A stretch of DNA of 64,000 nucleotides from Rhodanobacteraceae bacterium ZG21-1 (lineage in GTDB: Bacteria > Pseudomonadota > Gammaproteobacteria > Xanthomonadales > Rhodanobacteraceae): the NCBI GenBank assembly GCA_021390615.1, contig JAJEJU010000024.1, positions 1,240,001 to 1,304,000 on the forward strand, read 5' to 3'. This document shows, one piece after another, positions 18,228 to 27,245 of this stretch; positions within the stretch are counted from its first letter, which is position 1; every line of letters starts with the position of its first letter. The notes beneath the pieces were generated by a model, which saw only the letters and a list, made by a program, of their open reading frames with translations, did no database searches and was not told the DNA's origin. A program made the translations under genes and the position numbers.

Positions 18228-19898
18228 ATGCGCCGTCCGCTGCTGGTTGCGGTTTCCAGCATCTTTCTCGCCGCCTGTCAGCATCATCCGACGACGGACG
18301 CCGTTGGAGCAGGCGGCGTGGCGCGCGCGGACAGCGCGCTGCCGTCCGGCATCACCGAAACCGGCGTGGCCGAGCACATCAAGGCGCTGTCTTCCGATGC
18401 CTTCGAGGGACGCGCGCCCGGCACTCCAGGCGAACAGCAGACGGTGACCTACCTGGTCGAGCAGTTCAAGCGCCTCGGCCTGCAGCCCGGCAATCACGGC
18501 GACTGGATGCAGGCAGTGCCCTACGTGCAGGCCAGCGTGCAGCACCCCGAGCAGGTGCGCCTGGCCGTCGATGGCCGCAAGCACAAGTCGGCGCTGGCCT
18601 TCGGCAGCGAGATGGTCGCCGGCTCGCCCGCCGATCGGCAGCATGTGCAGCTCAAGGCTTCGCCGATCGTGTTCGTCGGCTATGGCATCGATGCGCCGGA
18701 GCAGCGCTGGGACGACTATGCCGGCATGGACCTCAAGGGCAAGACAGTGGTGATCCTGGTCAACGATCCGGATTGGCGCAGCCAGGATCCCATGCTGTTC
18801 AAGGGACGCGAGCTGACCTGGTATGGCCACTGGGCGTCCAAGTTCGAGGCGGCCGCGCGACATGGCGCGGCGGCGGCCTTCATCGTGCACGACGAGGCGG
18901 CAGCCGGTTATCCGTGGAGCGTGGTGCGCACGGGCTGGAGCCGGCCGCAGATCAGCGCGCCGCCGGACAAGGCGGCCGGACCGCGGCTGCCGCTGGCCGG
19001 CTGGCTCACCACCGAGGCGGCGCGCGCACTGTTCGCCGACGCCGGGGTCGACTTCGATGCGCTGAAACAGGCCGCTGGGCATCGCGGCTTCAAGGCGGTC
19101 GAGCTCGGCGCCCGGGCCAGCGTGACGATCGACAGCACGATCAGCCAGGGCCAGTCGTACAACGTGATCGCCAAGCTTCCCGGCAGCCGGCGGCCGAACG
19201 AGTCGATCATCTATTCGGCGCACTGGGACCACCTGGGCCGCGACGGCGACAAGATCTACCACGGCGCGGTGGAGAACGCCTCCGGCGTGGCCGGCCTGCT
19301 GGAGATCGCCGAGGCCTTTGCGCACCGGCAGCCCAGGCCTGAGCGCACCCTGCTGTTCGTGGCTCTGACCATGGAGGAATCCGGCCTGCTCGGCTCGCGC
19401 TACTACGTCGCGCATCCGGCCATGCCGCTGGACGATACCGTGGCCGACGTGGATACCGACGCGCTCACCGTGTTCGGGCCCAGCCGCGACATCGCCGCGA
19501 TCGGCTACGGCCAGTCGGAGCTCGACGACTATCTGAGCGCGGCCGCGGCCGAGCAGCATCGCAGCGTCACCCCGGACGCTCAGCCGGCCAGGGGTTTCTT
19601 CGCGCGCTCCGCGCAGTTCAGCTTTGCTAAGGCCGGCGTGCCGGTGCTGTACGCGCGCTCGGGCCTCGATCTGCTGAAGGGCGGCGTGCCGGCCGGGCGC
19701 AAGGCCTACGACGACTACATCGCCACCCGCTATCACCAGCCAGCCGACGCGTTCGATCCGAACTGGGACCTGCGCGGCCTGGTGCAGGACCTGCAGCTGC
19801 TGTACGCCGTGGGCGACAAGCTGGCCGGCGAAAGTTCGTTCCCGCAGTGGAAGCCGGGCAGCGACTTCGAGCGACCGGTGACCGCCGAGGCGAACTGA
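18228..19898 (+). CDS. Lipoprotein M28-family aminopeptidase with PA domain
   Basis: A 556-aa exported zinc peptidase. The lipobox LAAC (residues 13-16) predicts a lipoprotein. A PA-type insert (about residues 120-270) precedes the catalytic region, whose zinc ligands are in SAHWDHLG, MEESGLLGS (catalytic and ligand glutamates), the DVDTDAL strand and YHQPADAFD. It resembles bacterial M28 aminopeptidases and glutamate-carboxypeptidase-like enzymes. ATG 18228 was chosen because GGGAAG at 18217-18222 is 5 bp upstream and the signal sequence begins there; GTG 18204 is in frame. Its stop abuts a tandem repeat shared with the convergent SDR gene. Confidence 0.92.
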   Translation: MRRPLLVAVSSIFLAACQHHPTTDAVGAGGVARADSALPSGITETGVAEHIKALSSDAFEGRAPGTPGEQQTVTYLVEQFKRLGLQPGNHGDWMQAVPYVQASVQHPEQVRLAVDGRKHKSALAFGSEMVAGSPADRQHVQLKASPIVFVGYGIDAPEQRWDDYAGMDLKGKTVVILVNDPDWRSQDPMLFKGRELTWYGHWASKFEAAARHGAAAAFIVHDEAAAGYPWSVVRTGWSRPQISAPPDKAAGPRLPLAGWLTTEAARALFADAGVDFDALKQAAGHRGFKAVELGARASVTIDSTISQGQSYNVIAKLPGSRRPNESIIYSAHWDHLGRDGDKIYHGAVENASGVAGLLEIAEAFAHRQPRPERTLLFVALTMEESGLLGSRYYVAHPAMPLDDTVADVDTDALTVFGPSRDIAAIGYGQSELDDYLSAAAAEQHRSVTPDAQPARGFFARSAQFSFAKAGVPVLYARSGLDLLKGGVPAGRKAYDDYIATRYHQPADAFDPNWDLRGLVQDLQLLYAVGDKLAGESSFPQWKPGSDFERPVTAEAN

Positions 19899-19899
19899 G

Positions 19900-20019
19900 C
19901 CGCCTCGCCGGTCGTTCGCCTCAGCCGTCGCAGCTTTTCCGTCGCGGCCTCACCAATCGTAGCCTCGCCAGTCGCGGCCTCACCAATCGCAGCCTCACCA
20001 GTCGCAGCCTCACCAGTCG
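19900..20019. repeat. 15-bp tandem repeat, 8 units, between convergent genes
   Basis: The unit is close to CAGCCTCACCAGTCG. Five clean copies occupy 19945-20019 and three degenerate ones (15, 16 and 14 bp) occupy 19900-19944, giving exactly 120 bp. The array starts 2 bp after the M28 stop and runs 8 bp into the stop region of the SDR gene, so the last SDR codons are encoded by the repeat. The unit length is a multiple of three, so copy-number changes keep frame on both strands. Confidence 0.9.
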
Positions 20020-21560
20020 GTGGGGCGATAGTCCTTCAGAAACTGTCCCCACACATGGCGGCCGCTGTTGATGCCGTCGATGATCGGATCGACGATGCGT
20101 GCGGCGCCGTCGACGATGTCCAGCGGCGGATGGAAGCGCTCCTCGACGACCTTGCGCGCAGCCAGTTCGGCCGGATCCTCGTCGGTGACCCAGCCGGTGT
20201 CGACGCTGTTCATGTGGATGCCGTCGTGGTGGTAGTCGGCCGCCGCGGTGCGGGTCATCATGTTCAGCGCGGCCTTGGCCATGTTGGTATGCGGGTGCCG
20301 GGTGGTCTTGAAGCTGCGGTAGAACTGGCCTTCCATCGCCGACACATTGACGATGTGCTTGTCGCGTCCGGGCGTGCGCAGCATCAGCGGCTTCAGCTGC
20401 GCATTGAGCACGAACGGGGCAACCGCGTTGACCAACTGCACCTCCAGCAGCTCGACTGAGGACACCTCGGCCATCAGCAGGCGCCAGGAATTGTGCTTGC
20501 GCAGGTCGACCTGCTGCAGGTCCTGGTCCAGCCGGCCCTGCGGAAACAAGTGCTGCTGCGCGAGCAGTTCGTCAGGCAGCAGCGGCAGCTGCGACAGTTC
20601 GGCCGGCCTGGCGAGGCCGGCAGCGTTGGCGGCGGCATCGCCCGGCAGCAGCTGGGCGCCGCGCAGGCCCTCGTAAGCGCCGAGCAAGCGGCGCAGATGT
20701 TCGGGCGCGTCGTGCAGCGCGGCCGTTTCGCCGGCCATCATGTGCGCATAGAACTCCGGCGGGCGACGCACGGTCTGGCAGGCGTTGTTGACGATGAAGT
20801 CGAGCCGCGTGCGGGTAGCCAGCAGCTCCCGGCAGAATGCCTCCACGCTAGGCGTGTGGCGCAGGTCGAGCCCGTAGATCTGCAGGCGATGGCCCCAGTC
20901 GCCGAAGTCGGGTTCGGCTGCATAGCGCGCGGCGGAGTCGCGCGGGAAGCGGGTGGTCACGATCAGTTCCGCGCCGGCGCGCAGCAGCTTGAGGCCGGCC
21001 TGGTAGCCGATCTTCACGCGTCCGCCGGTGAGCAAGGCCACGCGGCCGTGCAGGTCGGCCAGCTCGCCGCGCTTGGCGTAGTTGAACGCGGCGCATTCCG
21101 GGCAGAGCTGGTCGTAGAAGAAGTGGATGCGGTGATAGTGGCGCTTGCACACGTAGCAGTGCTGCGGCTCGATCGATTCGCGCGGCTGCGCGTCGTCGAC
21201 GCCGGGCGGCAGGTCGTGCGCCTCGAAGCCGGTCGGCGCGAACGCGCTGGGCGTGCTGAACACCGGCTTGCGGCGCAGCTCGCGGATGCCGGTCCGGTGC
21301 AGCACGGCGTCGTCGGAGCCCAGCTTGTCGGCCCGGCGCGCCTTGCGCGCGGCCTTGTGACGACGGCGCCGCGCCGCCGAGTCGGGCAAGTAGATCTGCG
21401 CGATGGACTGCTGCAGCCGGCTGCGTTCCTCCGCAGGCAGCTGGTCGAGCAGCGAATAGTCGGCGGCAACCTCGGCCAGCAGCTCGGCGGCGGCGCGCAG
21501 GCGCTCCAGCAGGTCGGGAGCCGCGGTGTCCGGCGGCATGTCGGGTGGTGAAGTGGTCAA
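20010..21560 (-). CDS. SDR-family oxidoreductase with N-terminal Cys-rich extension
   Basis: A 516-aa protein with three parts: an N-terminal helical, Arg/Lys-rich region (to about residue 80), a Cys/His-rich module (CYVCKRHYHRIHFFYDQLC then PECAAF, four cysteines spaced like a zinc ribbon), and a Rossmann SDR domain (LTGGRVKIG, VNNACQ). The expected catalytic tyrosine of YxxxK is replaced: the block reads TNMAK, although the serine in VNVSAMEG and the lysine remain. The SDR part also contains a long insertion (about residues 270-350). It may be a divergent reductase or a non-catalytic dinucleotide sensor. The last codons come from the tandem repeat. Start ATG 21560; GTG or later starts cannot be excluded. 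Confidence 0.8.
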   Translation of the reverse strand: MTTSPPDMPPDTAAPDLLERLRAAAELLAEVAADYSLLDQLPAEERSRLQQSIAQIYLPDSAARRRRHKAARKARRADKLGSDDAVLHRTGIRELRRKPVFSTPSAFAPTGFEAHDLPPGVDDAQPRESIEPQHCYVCKRHYHRIHFFYDQLCPECAAFNYAKRGELADLHGRVALLTGGRVKIGYQAGLKLLRAGAELIVTTRFPRDSAARYAAEPDFGDWGHRLQIYGLDLRHTPSVEAFCRELLATRTRLDFIVNNACQTVRRPPEFYAHMMAGETAALHDAPEHLRRLLGAYEGLRGAQLLPGDAAANAAGLARPAELSQLPLLPDELLAQQHLFPQGRLDQDLQQVDLRKHNSWRLLMAEVSSVELLEVQLVNAVAPFVLNAQLKPLMLRTPGRDKHIVNVSAMEGQFYRSFKTTRHPHTNMAKAALNMMTRTAAADYHHDGIHMNSVDTGWVTDEDPAELAARKVVEERFHPPLDIVDGAARIVDPIIDGINSGRHVWGQFLKDYRPTDW

Positions 21561-21648
21561 GGCAACATCCTGGATCGGGCAGTGCGGACAGGCGTCCCGA
21601 GAGGGAGCCCGTGCCGCGGACCGGGTATTTTGCCTGTTTTCGACGTGC

Positions 21649-22641
21649 TCAGCCGGTCGCGCGCCAGCGCGCCGGCGTCTTGCCTTCCCATTGGCGGAAG
21701 GCGCGGTGGAACGAGTTCAGTTCCTCGAAGCCGAGCAGGAAGGCGATTTCGCCAGGATGCAGGTCGGTGGCGTCGAGCAGATGCCGCGCCAGATGCCGCC
21801 GCACGTCGTCGAGCAACTGCTGGTAGCTGGTGCCGGACTCGCCCAGGCGGCGCTGCAGGGTGCGCGTGCTCAGGTGCAAAGCGTCCGCGACCTGCGCCAT
21901 GCGCAGGCGGCCGCCGCGCATGCCGCGCGCCAGCGCGTTCCATGCCTTGTCGCGCAGCGGCATGCTGGCGCTCTGTTCGCGCAGGGCCGCTTCCAGTTCG
22001 GGCAGCAAGGCGGCCATGCGGTCGTCGTCGCGGCTGACGAAGGGCAGGGCCAGATCGGCCCGCTGGAATACCAGGACGTCGCGCGGCGCATTGAAGCGCA
22101 GCTCGCAGCGGAAGTGCGCCGCGAGCAGCTCGGCCTGGGCCGGTCGTCGGGTCAGCTCCAGCCGCTTCAGGCGCAGCGCGCGGCCGCTGCCGCGTTCGGC
22201 CAGCGCCAGCATGGCCGCACAGGTGGAGTCGATCAGCAGCGGCGGCGGATGATTGGCGCTGAGCATCCAGCGCAGGCTCAGCGTCGCTTCGTCGCCCCGT
22301 TCTTCCAGGCTCAGTTCTTCCGGGCAGGTCAGCCGCTTGTAGCGCGACAGTTTGAGCAGGGCTTCGCCAAGATTGGCCGAATGCAGGGCCGACAGCAGCA
22401 CCAGGTCGTGATCGAGCCGGCGCACCTGGTCGCCGAGCCGTAGGCCGAAGCCCGGATCGGCGTTCACCTCGGCCGCGGCCTGCCACAGCGCGAAGAACTG
22501 CGCCGTGCTCAGCATCGGCGGCGGCCGCTGCGGCAGGTCGACGGGCAGGCCTGCGCGCTGCAGCGTCGCCGGCACATCGAGGCCGAGTTCGGCCAGGCGC
22601 CCGAACAGGCCGCGGCTCAAGGGAATCTGGTCGGCTCTCAT
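21649..22641 (-). CDS. AraC family transcriptional regulator
   Basis: A 330-aa regulator: an N-terminal effector domain of the Arabinose_bd type (LGLDVPATLQRAGLPVD ... FFALWQAAAE) and a C-terminal double helix-turn-helix (QVADALHLSTRTLQRRLGESGTSY and IAFLLGFEELNSFHRAFRQWEGKTPARWR). ATG 22641 begins the family-typical N-terminus (MRADQIPLS). It starts 40 bp after the stop of the SDR gene on the same strand and may be its regulator or be co-transcribed with it. Confidence 0.92.
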   Translation of the reverse strand: MRADQIPLSRGLFGRLAELGLDVPATLQRAGLPVDLPQRPPPMLSTAQFFALWQAAAEVNADPGFGLRLGDQVRRLDHDLVLLSALHSANLGEALLKLSRYKRLTCPEELSLEERGDEATLSLRWMLSANHPPPLLIDSTCAAMLALAERGSGRALRLKRLELTRRPAQAELLAAHFRCELRFNAPRDVLVFQRADLALPFVSRDDDRMAALLPELEAALREQSASMPLRDKAWNALARGMRGGRLRMAQVADALHLSTRTLQRRLGESGTSYQQLLDDVRRHLARHLLDATDLHPGEIAFLLGFEELNSFHRAFRQWEGKTPARWRATG

Positions 22642-22681
22642 GCTGCGGCACCGATGCGCTGTGTCGGGTACTCGGCCGCGC

Positions 22682-23566
22682 CTACTTGCCGAGCGCGGCG
22701 GCCAGCTGCTGCAGGCGCGCCTGCACTGCCTCCGCCGAGCTATCGTAGTCGGTCGACAGGCTGAGCGCGCGCCACTTCGCATCGTTGGCGGCGATGCTGG
22801 CGAGCTGCCGCTCCGCCATGAACACCGCGTCGGAACCCAGCAGCAGGCGCAGCGGCGGCTCGGCTTCGGCAGCGATCTTCAGCAGCGCCTGGGCGGCCTT
22901 GGCCGGGTCGCCCGGCTGGGTGCCGTTGTGATGCTTGCGGAAGGCAGTCATGCGGCCCACGGTCGCCGCATAGGCTGCGCTGGGTTCCTGCACGCTCATC
23001 GAGGAGCCGGCCCAGTCGGTGCGGAAGCCGCCCGGCTCGACCAGGGTGACGTGGATGCCGAGCGGGCCGACTTCCTTGGCCAGCACTTCGGAAAAGCCTT
23101 CCACTGCCCACTTCGCCGACTGGTAGGCGGCCAGCCCCGGCGAGCCCATGCGGCCGCCGATCGAGGAAAACTGGATGATGTGGCCGCGGCCCTGGCTGCG
23201 CAGCACGGGCAGGGCCGCGCGGCTGACGTTCACCACGCCGTAGAAATTGGTTTCGATCTGGGCGCGGAAATCGTCCATGGCGACGTCCTCGATCGCCGCG
23301 ATATTGCCGTAGCCGGCATTGTTCACCACCACGTCGAGACGGCCAAAGGCCTGCACGCCGGCCTGGATCGCGGCTTCGGCCGCGGCGGCGTCGGCGACGT
23401 CCAGCGCCACGCTGCGCACGCGGTCGCCATAGCGTGCGGTGAGGGCGTCGAGCTGGGCCGGATCGCGCGCGGTGGCGACCAAGCTGTGGCCGGCTTCGAG
23501 CACGGCCTCGGCCAGCGCCCGGCCGAAGCCGCGCGAGCTGCCGGTAATGAACCAGACCTGGGACAT
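22682..23566 (-). CDS. Short-chain dehydrogenase/reductase
   Basis: A 294-aa classical SDR. The cofactor motif TGSSRGFG (residues 9-16) is followed by NNAGYG, the catalytic serine in FSSIGG, and YQSAKWAVEGF (YxxxK present). It resembles oxidoreductases of the YusZ/DltE type; the arginine after the second strand (ATARDPAQ) favours NADPH. ATG 23566 is set by a strong GGAGGAAG 5 bp upstream. The AraC gene follows in the same direction. Confidence 0.93.
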   Translation of the reverse strand: MSQVWFITGSSRGFGRALAEAVLEAGHSLVATARDPAQLDALTARYGDRVRSVALDVADAAAAEAAIQAGVQAFGRLDVVVNNAGYGNIAAIEDVAMDDFRAQIETNFYGVVNVSRAALPVLRSQGRGHIIQFSSIGGRMGSPGLAAYQSAKWAVEGFSEVLAKEVGPLGIHVTLVEPGGFRTDWAGSSMSVQEPSAAYAATVGRMTAFRKHHNGTQPGDPAKAAQALLKIAAEAEPPLRLLLGSDAVFMAERQLASIAANDAKWRALSLSTDYDSSAEAVQARLQQLAAALGK

Positions 23567-23689
23567 GGGGACTTCCTCCATCGATGGACATGGGCCCGGG
23601 CGTGCCGGGCATGTCGAGACCTTAGAGGCTGGTCGCGGCCTATCGATAATCCGATCGCGCCAATCGTGCTTGAGGCGGAAAGCGTGGGC

Positions 23690-25147
23690 TCAGCTCTTGC
23701 GCCGGTGCCCGCTCAGCTCATGCCCCACATCCGGCGCGAAGGCCATGTGCCAGCGCGTGGAACTTAGTGAAATCGCGGTCACCAGCAGGAAGGCGATGGA
23801 GAAGTCGGCGATCTGCGGTTCGCGGTGATGTTCCAGGCCCATCGACAGTTTCAGGATCAACGCGCCGCTGCACACGCCGAACGAGAGCATCAGCTGCTGC
23901 AAGGTGCTGTAGAAGCTGTTGGCGGCGCTGAGCCGCTCGGTCGGCACCGCCTCGTAGGCCACGGTGTTGTAGGCAGCGAACTGGAACGACATGAAGGCGC
24001 CGCAGCACACCAGCAGAACGAACATCAGGGCGAACGGCCAGTCCGGGCGGAACAGGGCGCAGACCGCATAGCCCAGGCTGGCCAGCACGCCGTTGAAGAC
24101 CATGCCGCGGCGGAAGCCCACCCGGCGCAGGATGCGCGGCGTCACGCTGCGCGTGAGCATGGCGCCGAGCGAGGTGGCCAGGATCAGCTGGCCGCTGCGC
24201 ACCGCCGAGTAGCCGAAGCCGACCTGGAACAGCAGCGGCAGCAGGAACGGCTGCGCGCCCTGGGTGATGCGCATCAGCGAGCCGGAGATCACCGACAGCC
24301 GGAACGAGTCGATGCGCAGCAGCGCGAGATCGATCAGCGGATGCGCCCGATGCCGCGCATGCCAGAGGTAGCCGAGGCAGGCCGCTGCCCCGATGGCCAG
24401 CAAGGGCACGGCGGCCGCCATGCCGCTGCTCTGGCCGATCCATTCCATGCCGAACAGCAGACAGCCCAGGCCGACGCCGCATAGCACGAAGCCGCGCCAG
24501 TCGAAGGGAGCGGGGCGTTCGTTGCTGGGAATCTCGGGAATGAAGCGGCGCACCAGCCACCAGCCGAGCAGACCGATCGGTACGTTGATGTAGAAGATCC
24601 AGCGCCATTCCAGGTAGGAAACCATGAAGCCGCCCAGCGGCGGTCCGGCCAGGGTGCCGAGAATGGCGGGCATCAAGGTCCATGACATCGCCGAGATCAG
24701 CTGCCGGCGCTCGACCGTGCGCAGCAGCACCAGCCGGCCGATCGGCGCCATCATCGCGCCGCCCGTGCCCTGCAGCAGGCGCGCGGCCACCATGGCCGGC
24801 AGGCTGTTGGTGCGCGAGCACAGGATCGAGCCGAGGATGAATACCGCGATCGAGCCGGCGAACACGCGCTTGGCGCCGAAGCGGTCGGCTACCGCGCCGC
24901 TGACCGGAATCAGGATCGCCAGTGCGAGCAGGTAGCTGGTGATGGCCACGCTCATCGCCGGCGAGCTGACCCCGAAGTCGTGCGCCATGGTGGGCAGCGC
25001 GGTCGCCAGCACGGTGGCGTCCATCTGCTCCAGGAAGATCGCGCAGCCTACGATCAGCGAGGTCAGGCGATAGTCGGGCAGCGCCGCGGCCGACGCGGTG
25101 GGCGCATCGGCGTTTTGCTGATTCGGCGGGCTCACCACGACAGGCAT
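23690..25147 (-). CDS. DHA2-family (EmrB/QacA) MFS drug exporter
   Basis: A 485-aa membrane protein with about 13-14 helices. Motif D1-like sequence LEQMDATVLATALPTMA in TM1, GAVADRFGAKRVF (motif A) and AGPPLGG (motif C of antiporters) identify a proton-coupled exporter of the 14-TM DHA2 group. Substrate is unknown. ATG 25147 starts the family-typical N-terminus; an in-frame TTG at 25165 lacks a ribosome site. No MFP (EmrA) partner is adjacent. Confidence 0.9.
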   Translation of the reverse strand: MPVVVSPPNQQNADAPTASAAALPDYRLTSLIVGCAIFLEQMDATVLATALPTMAHDFGVSSPAMSVAITSYLLALAILIPVSGAVADRFGAKRVFAGSIAVFILGSILCSRTNSLPAMVAARLLQGTGGAMMAPIGRLVLLRTVERRQLISAMSWTLMPAILGTLAGPPLGGFMVSYLEWRWIFYINVPIGLLGWWLVRRFIPEIPSNERPAPFDWRGFVLCGVGLGCLLFGMEWIGQSSGMAAAVPLLAIGAAACLGYLWHARHRAHPLIDLALLRIDSFRLSVISGSLMRITQGAQPFLLPLLFQVGFGYSAVRSGQLILATSLGAMLTRSVTPRILRRVGFRRGMVFNGVLASLGYAVCALFRPDWPFALMFVLLVCCGAFMSFQFAAYNTVAYEAVPTERLSAANSFYSTLQQLMLSFGVCSGALILKLSMGLEHHREPQIADFSIAFLLVTAISLSSTRWHMAFAPDVGHELSGHRRKS

Positions 25148-25565
25148 CCTTGAGGCGAACGGCAAGCACGGCCGTCCGAGCGGAAGAAGCGGCCTGGCGC
25201 TTACACGGCATGCGCTTCTGGGGAGCCCGGATTATTCGCCAGTACCGTCGCGTGGACAAGCCGAAACCGTCGCTGCGATGACTTTCAGCACTAGGCATCT
25301 GCTTGGCCAATGCGGAACATACTGCAGGCAGCGGCGGACGTGGCATCGCAGCTTCGTGCTCGCATGCGGCGACAAGTACACAGCCGATCATGGCCGGCGA
25401 CTGCAAGCGGTGCTTCTGCACGGGATATCCCGTTGATTCATGCGTCGGGCTGATTCGTCGTCGGAGTCAGGCTGCGGCTGGTATTGACGCTCATGCTCAG
25501 GACGGAGGTATTCGGCGGCTAAGCGACGACGCGCCTGGCATGAAGCGATGCGGAATGGATGGCCT
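25148..25565. other. Intergenic region without a recognised gene
   Basis: About 420 bp between the MFS start and the next plus-strand gene. Several short open frames exist on both strands, but none has a ribosome site or a recognisable domain. It should hold the divergent promoters of the two flanking genes; no clear -10/-35 pair was identified. Confidence 0.5.
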
Positions 25566-25925
25566 ATGGAAGGCGAGGATCATGTTCACGGCATCGATGG
25601 CATCAGCCTGGTCGATGCCGACAGCGGTGAGACGGTGGTCTTCCATCAGGGCAGCTGGTTGGCTGTGATCGCGGCGATCATCGTGAAATATGCGCACAAG
25701 CGTCCGGACGAAGCGGTGGCGCTGACCGCGCAGCCGGTCGCCAGCTATGCGGCGGCTGTTTTGCTCAGCCACGAGCTCGAATTTCATGGGGCCCTGGTGA
25801 TCGCCCATGGCGAGATGTACTGGCACCGAGGCATCAGTCCGGCGTTGCCGCCGGGCTACCGGAACTGGGAAGAAAACTACCGGCGAGAGCATCGTCTCGC
25901 TGCGGAGAGCTTCGTATGGTCATGA
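25566..25925 (+). CDS. Hypothetical protein upstream of retropepsin-like gene
   Basis: A 119-aa soluble protein of unknown function. It is rich in Ala/His/Glu, with no signal peptide; VVFHQGSWLAVIAAIIVKYAHKRP is a hydrophobic stretch inside a folded domain and unlikely to be a membrane helix. The 3' end overlaps the start of the following protease gene by 10 bp (25916-25925), which supports it being a real coding gene translated together with it. The start ATG 25566 is the first methionine consistent with coding-like sequence. Confidence 0.6.
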   Translation: MEGEDHVHGIDGISLVDADSGETVVFHQGSWLAVIAAIIVKYAHKRPDEAVALTAQPVASYAAAVLLSHELEFHGALVIAHGEMYWHRGISPALPPGYRNWEENYRREHRLAAESFVWS

Positions 25926-27145
25926 CTTCTAGCGTGCGCGCCGCTCGTTCGGTCGGCGCCTGGCTGCTCGTTCTCGGCTGCGCCGCCACCCCTGTCTTCG
26001 CCGAACCTGCGAGCGCGACTCTGCCGCTCACCCTGGTGGACAACCGTCCCTTCGTCGATGTGCGCGTCGACGGGCAGGGGCCGTTCGCCTTCATTCTCGA
26101 CACCGGTTCGTCTTCCACCACGCTGAGCGCGGAACTGGCCAAGCGCCTGCAATTGCCGGTGACCTCCAGCGGCACCGACGGCGGGGCCGGCGAGCAGAGC
26201 GTCAGCTTCCCGGTGGTGCGGGTCGCGCAGGCTACCGCGGGGCCCTTCACGCTGAGTTCTTTCGACGCGCCGGCGATGGACATGGCGCGCCTGGCGCAAG
26301 TAGTCGGCTTTCAGCAGCTCGAAGGCGTGCTCGGCATCGAGTTGTTCCAGCATCACGTGGTGACCCTTGATCCGGCGCACGGCAGTCTGCGCGTCGAGGC
26401 GGAAGATCATTTCCGGCCGCCGACAGGTGCGGTCGAGATACCGATCGCGCTCGACGAAAACCAGATGCCGATCGTGACGGCCACGGTGAACGGCGTGACC
26501 GGCGCCTTCCAGATCGACACCGGCGATCGCTCCAGCCTTACCTTGTTCGGCGGATTCTGGCGCGAGCATGCGCTCGATCATGCCGTCGGCCCCAGCGTGA
26601 CGGCGATGACCGGCTACGGCATCGGTGGGCCCATCCGCGGCATCGTCGGCCGGCCCGCCAGCTTCGCCATCGGCAGCGTGGCGTTGCCGCCGCCGGTCAC
26701 CCGGCTGTCCCTGCAGAAAAGCGGCGCCTTCACGCGGGCGGATCACGCCGGCAACATCGGCATGGGCATCCTGAAACGCTTCGTGGTGTCGTTCGACTAT
26801 GCGCACCATGCGATGTGGCTGAGCAAGGGCGCCTGGTTCGACCAGCCCGACCGTTACGATCGTTCCGGACTTTGGCTCGCTCTCGCACCGGACAACGGCA
26901 TCGAGGTGCTTGCGGTGACGCCGGGCAGCGCCGCGGCCGCCGCCGGCATGCGGCCGGGCGACCTCATCATCAGCGTCGACGACCGCCCCGCCGGCGCGGC
27001 GAACCTGTTCGAGATCCGGGAGCGGCTGCAGTCCCTGAACACGGCGTCCGTGGCCATCGTCGCGCGGCGAGCTGGCGCCCTGCGTCGGTCGCGCCTGGCC
27101 TTGCGCGACCAGATCGCGCCGCCGTCGCCGGCTCACGCCGGCTAG
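25916..27145 (+). CDS. Secreted retropepsin-like aspartic protease with PDZ domain
   Basis: A 409-aa exported protein. The signal peptide (to about residue 30, ...TPVFAEP) precedes two aspartyl-protease lobes: FILDTGSSS in the first and FQIDTGDRS in the second, each with the DTG active-site triad. A C-terminal PDZ domain (about residues 320-400; GIEVLAVTPGSAAAAAGMRPGDLIISVDD) follows. Proteins of this layout are known from Proteobacteria as periplasmic proteases of unclear substrate. GGAG at 25904-25907 favours ATG 25916; ATG 25922 would give an exact ATGA overlap with the upstream stop. Confidence 0.88.
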   Translation: MVMTSSVRAARSVGAWLLVLGCAATPVFAEPASATLPLTLVDNRPFVDVRVDGQGPFAFILDTGSSSTTLSAELAKRLQLPVTSSGTDGGAGEQSVSFPVVRVAQATAGPFTLSSFDAPAMDMARLAQVVGFQQLEGVLGIELFQHHVVTLDPAHGSLRVEAEDHFRPPTGAVEIPIALDENQMPIVTATVNGVTGAFQIDTGDRSSLTLFGGFWREHALDHAVGPSVTAMTGYGIGGPIRGIVGRPASFAIGSVALPPPVTRLSLQKSGAFTRADHAGNIGMGILKRFVVSFDYAHHAMWLSKGAWFDQPDRYDRSGLWLALAPDNGIEVLAVTPGSAAAAAGMRPGDLIISVDDRPAGAANLFEIRERLQSLNTASVAIVARRAGALRRSRLALRDQIAPPSPAHAG

Positions 27146-27245
27146 GCGTCATCGTCTGCTGCAGCTTGCGTAGCGCCTGCTCGGCAAATCACCGCGCACC
27201 GACGCCTAGTCGTGCGCGCTCTCCTTCCGCAAACACAAGACCCCT

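Noticed and set aside
19900-20019. CRISPR array
   Set aside because: Units are contiguous without spacers and only 15 bp long; no cas genes are present.
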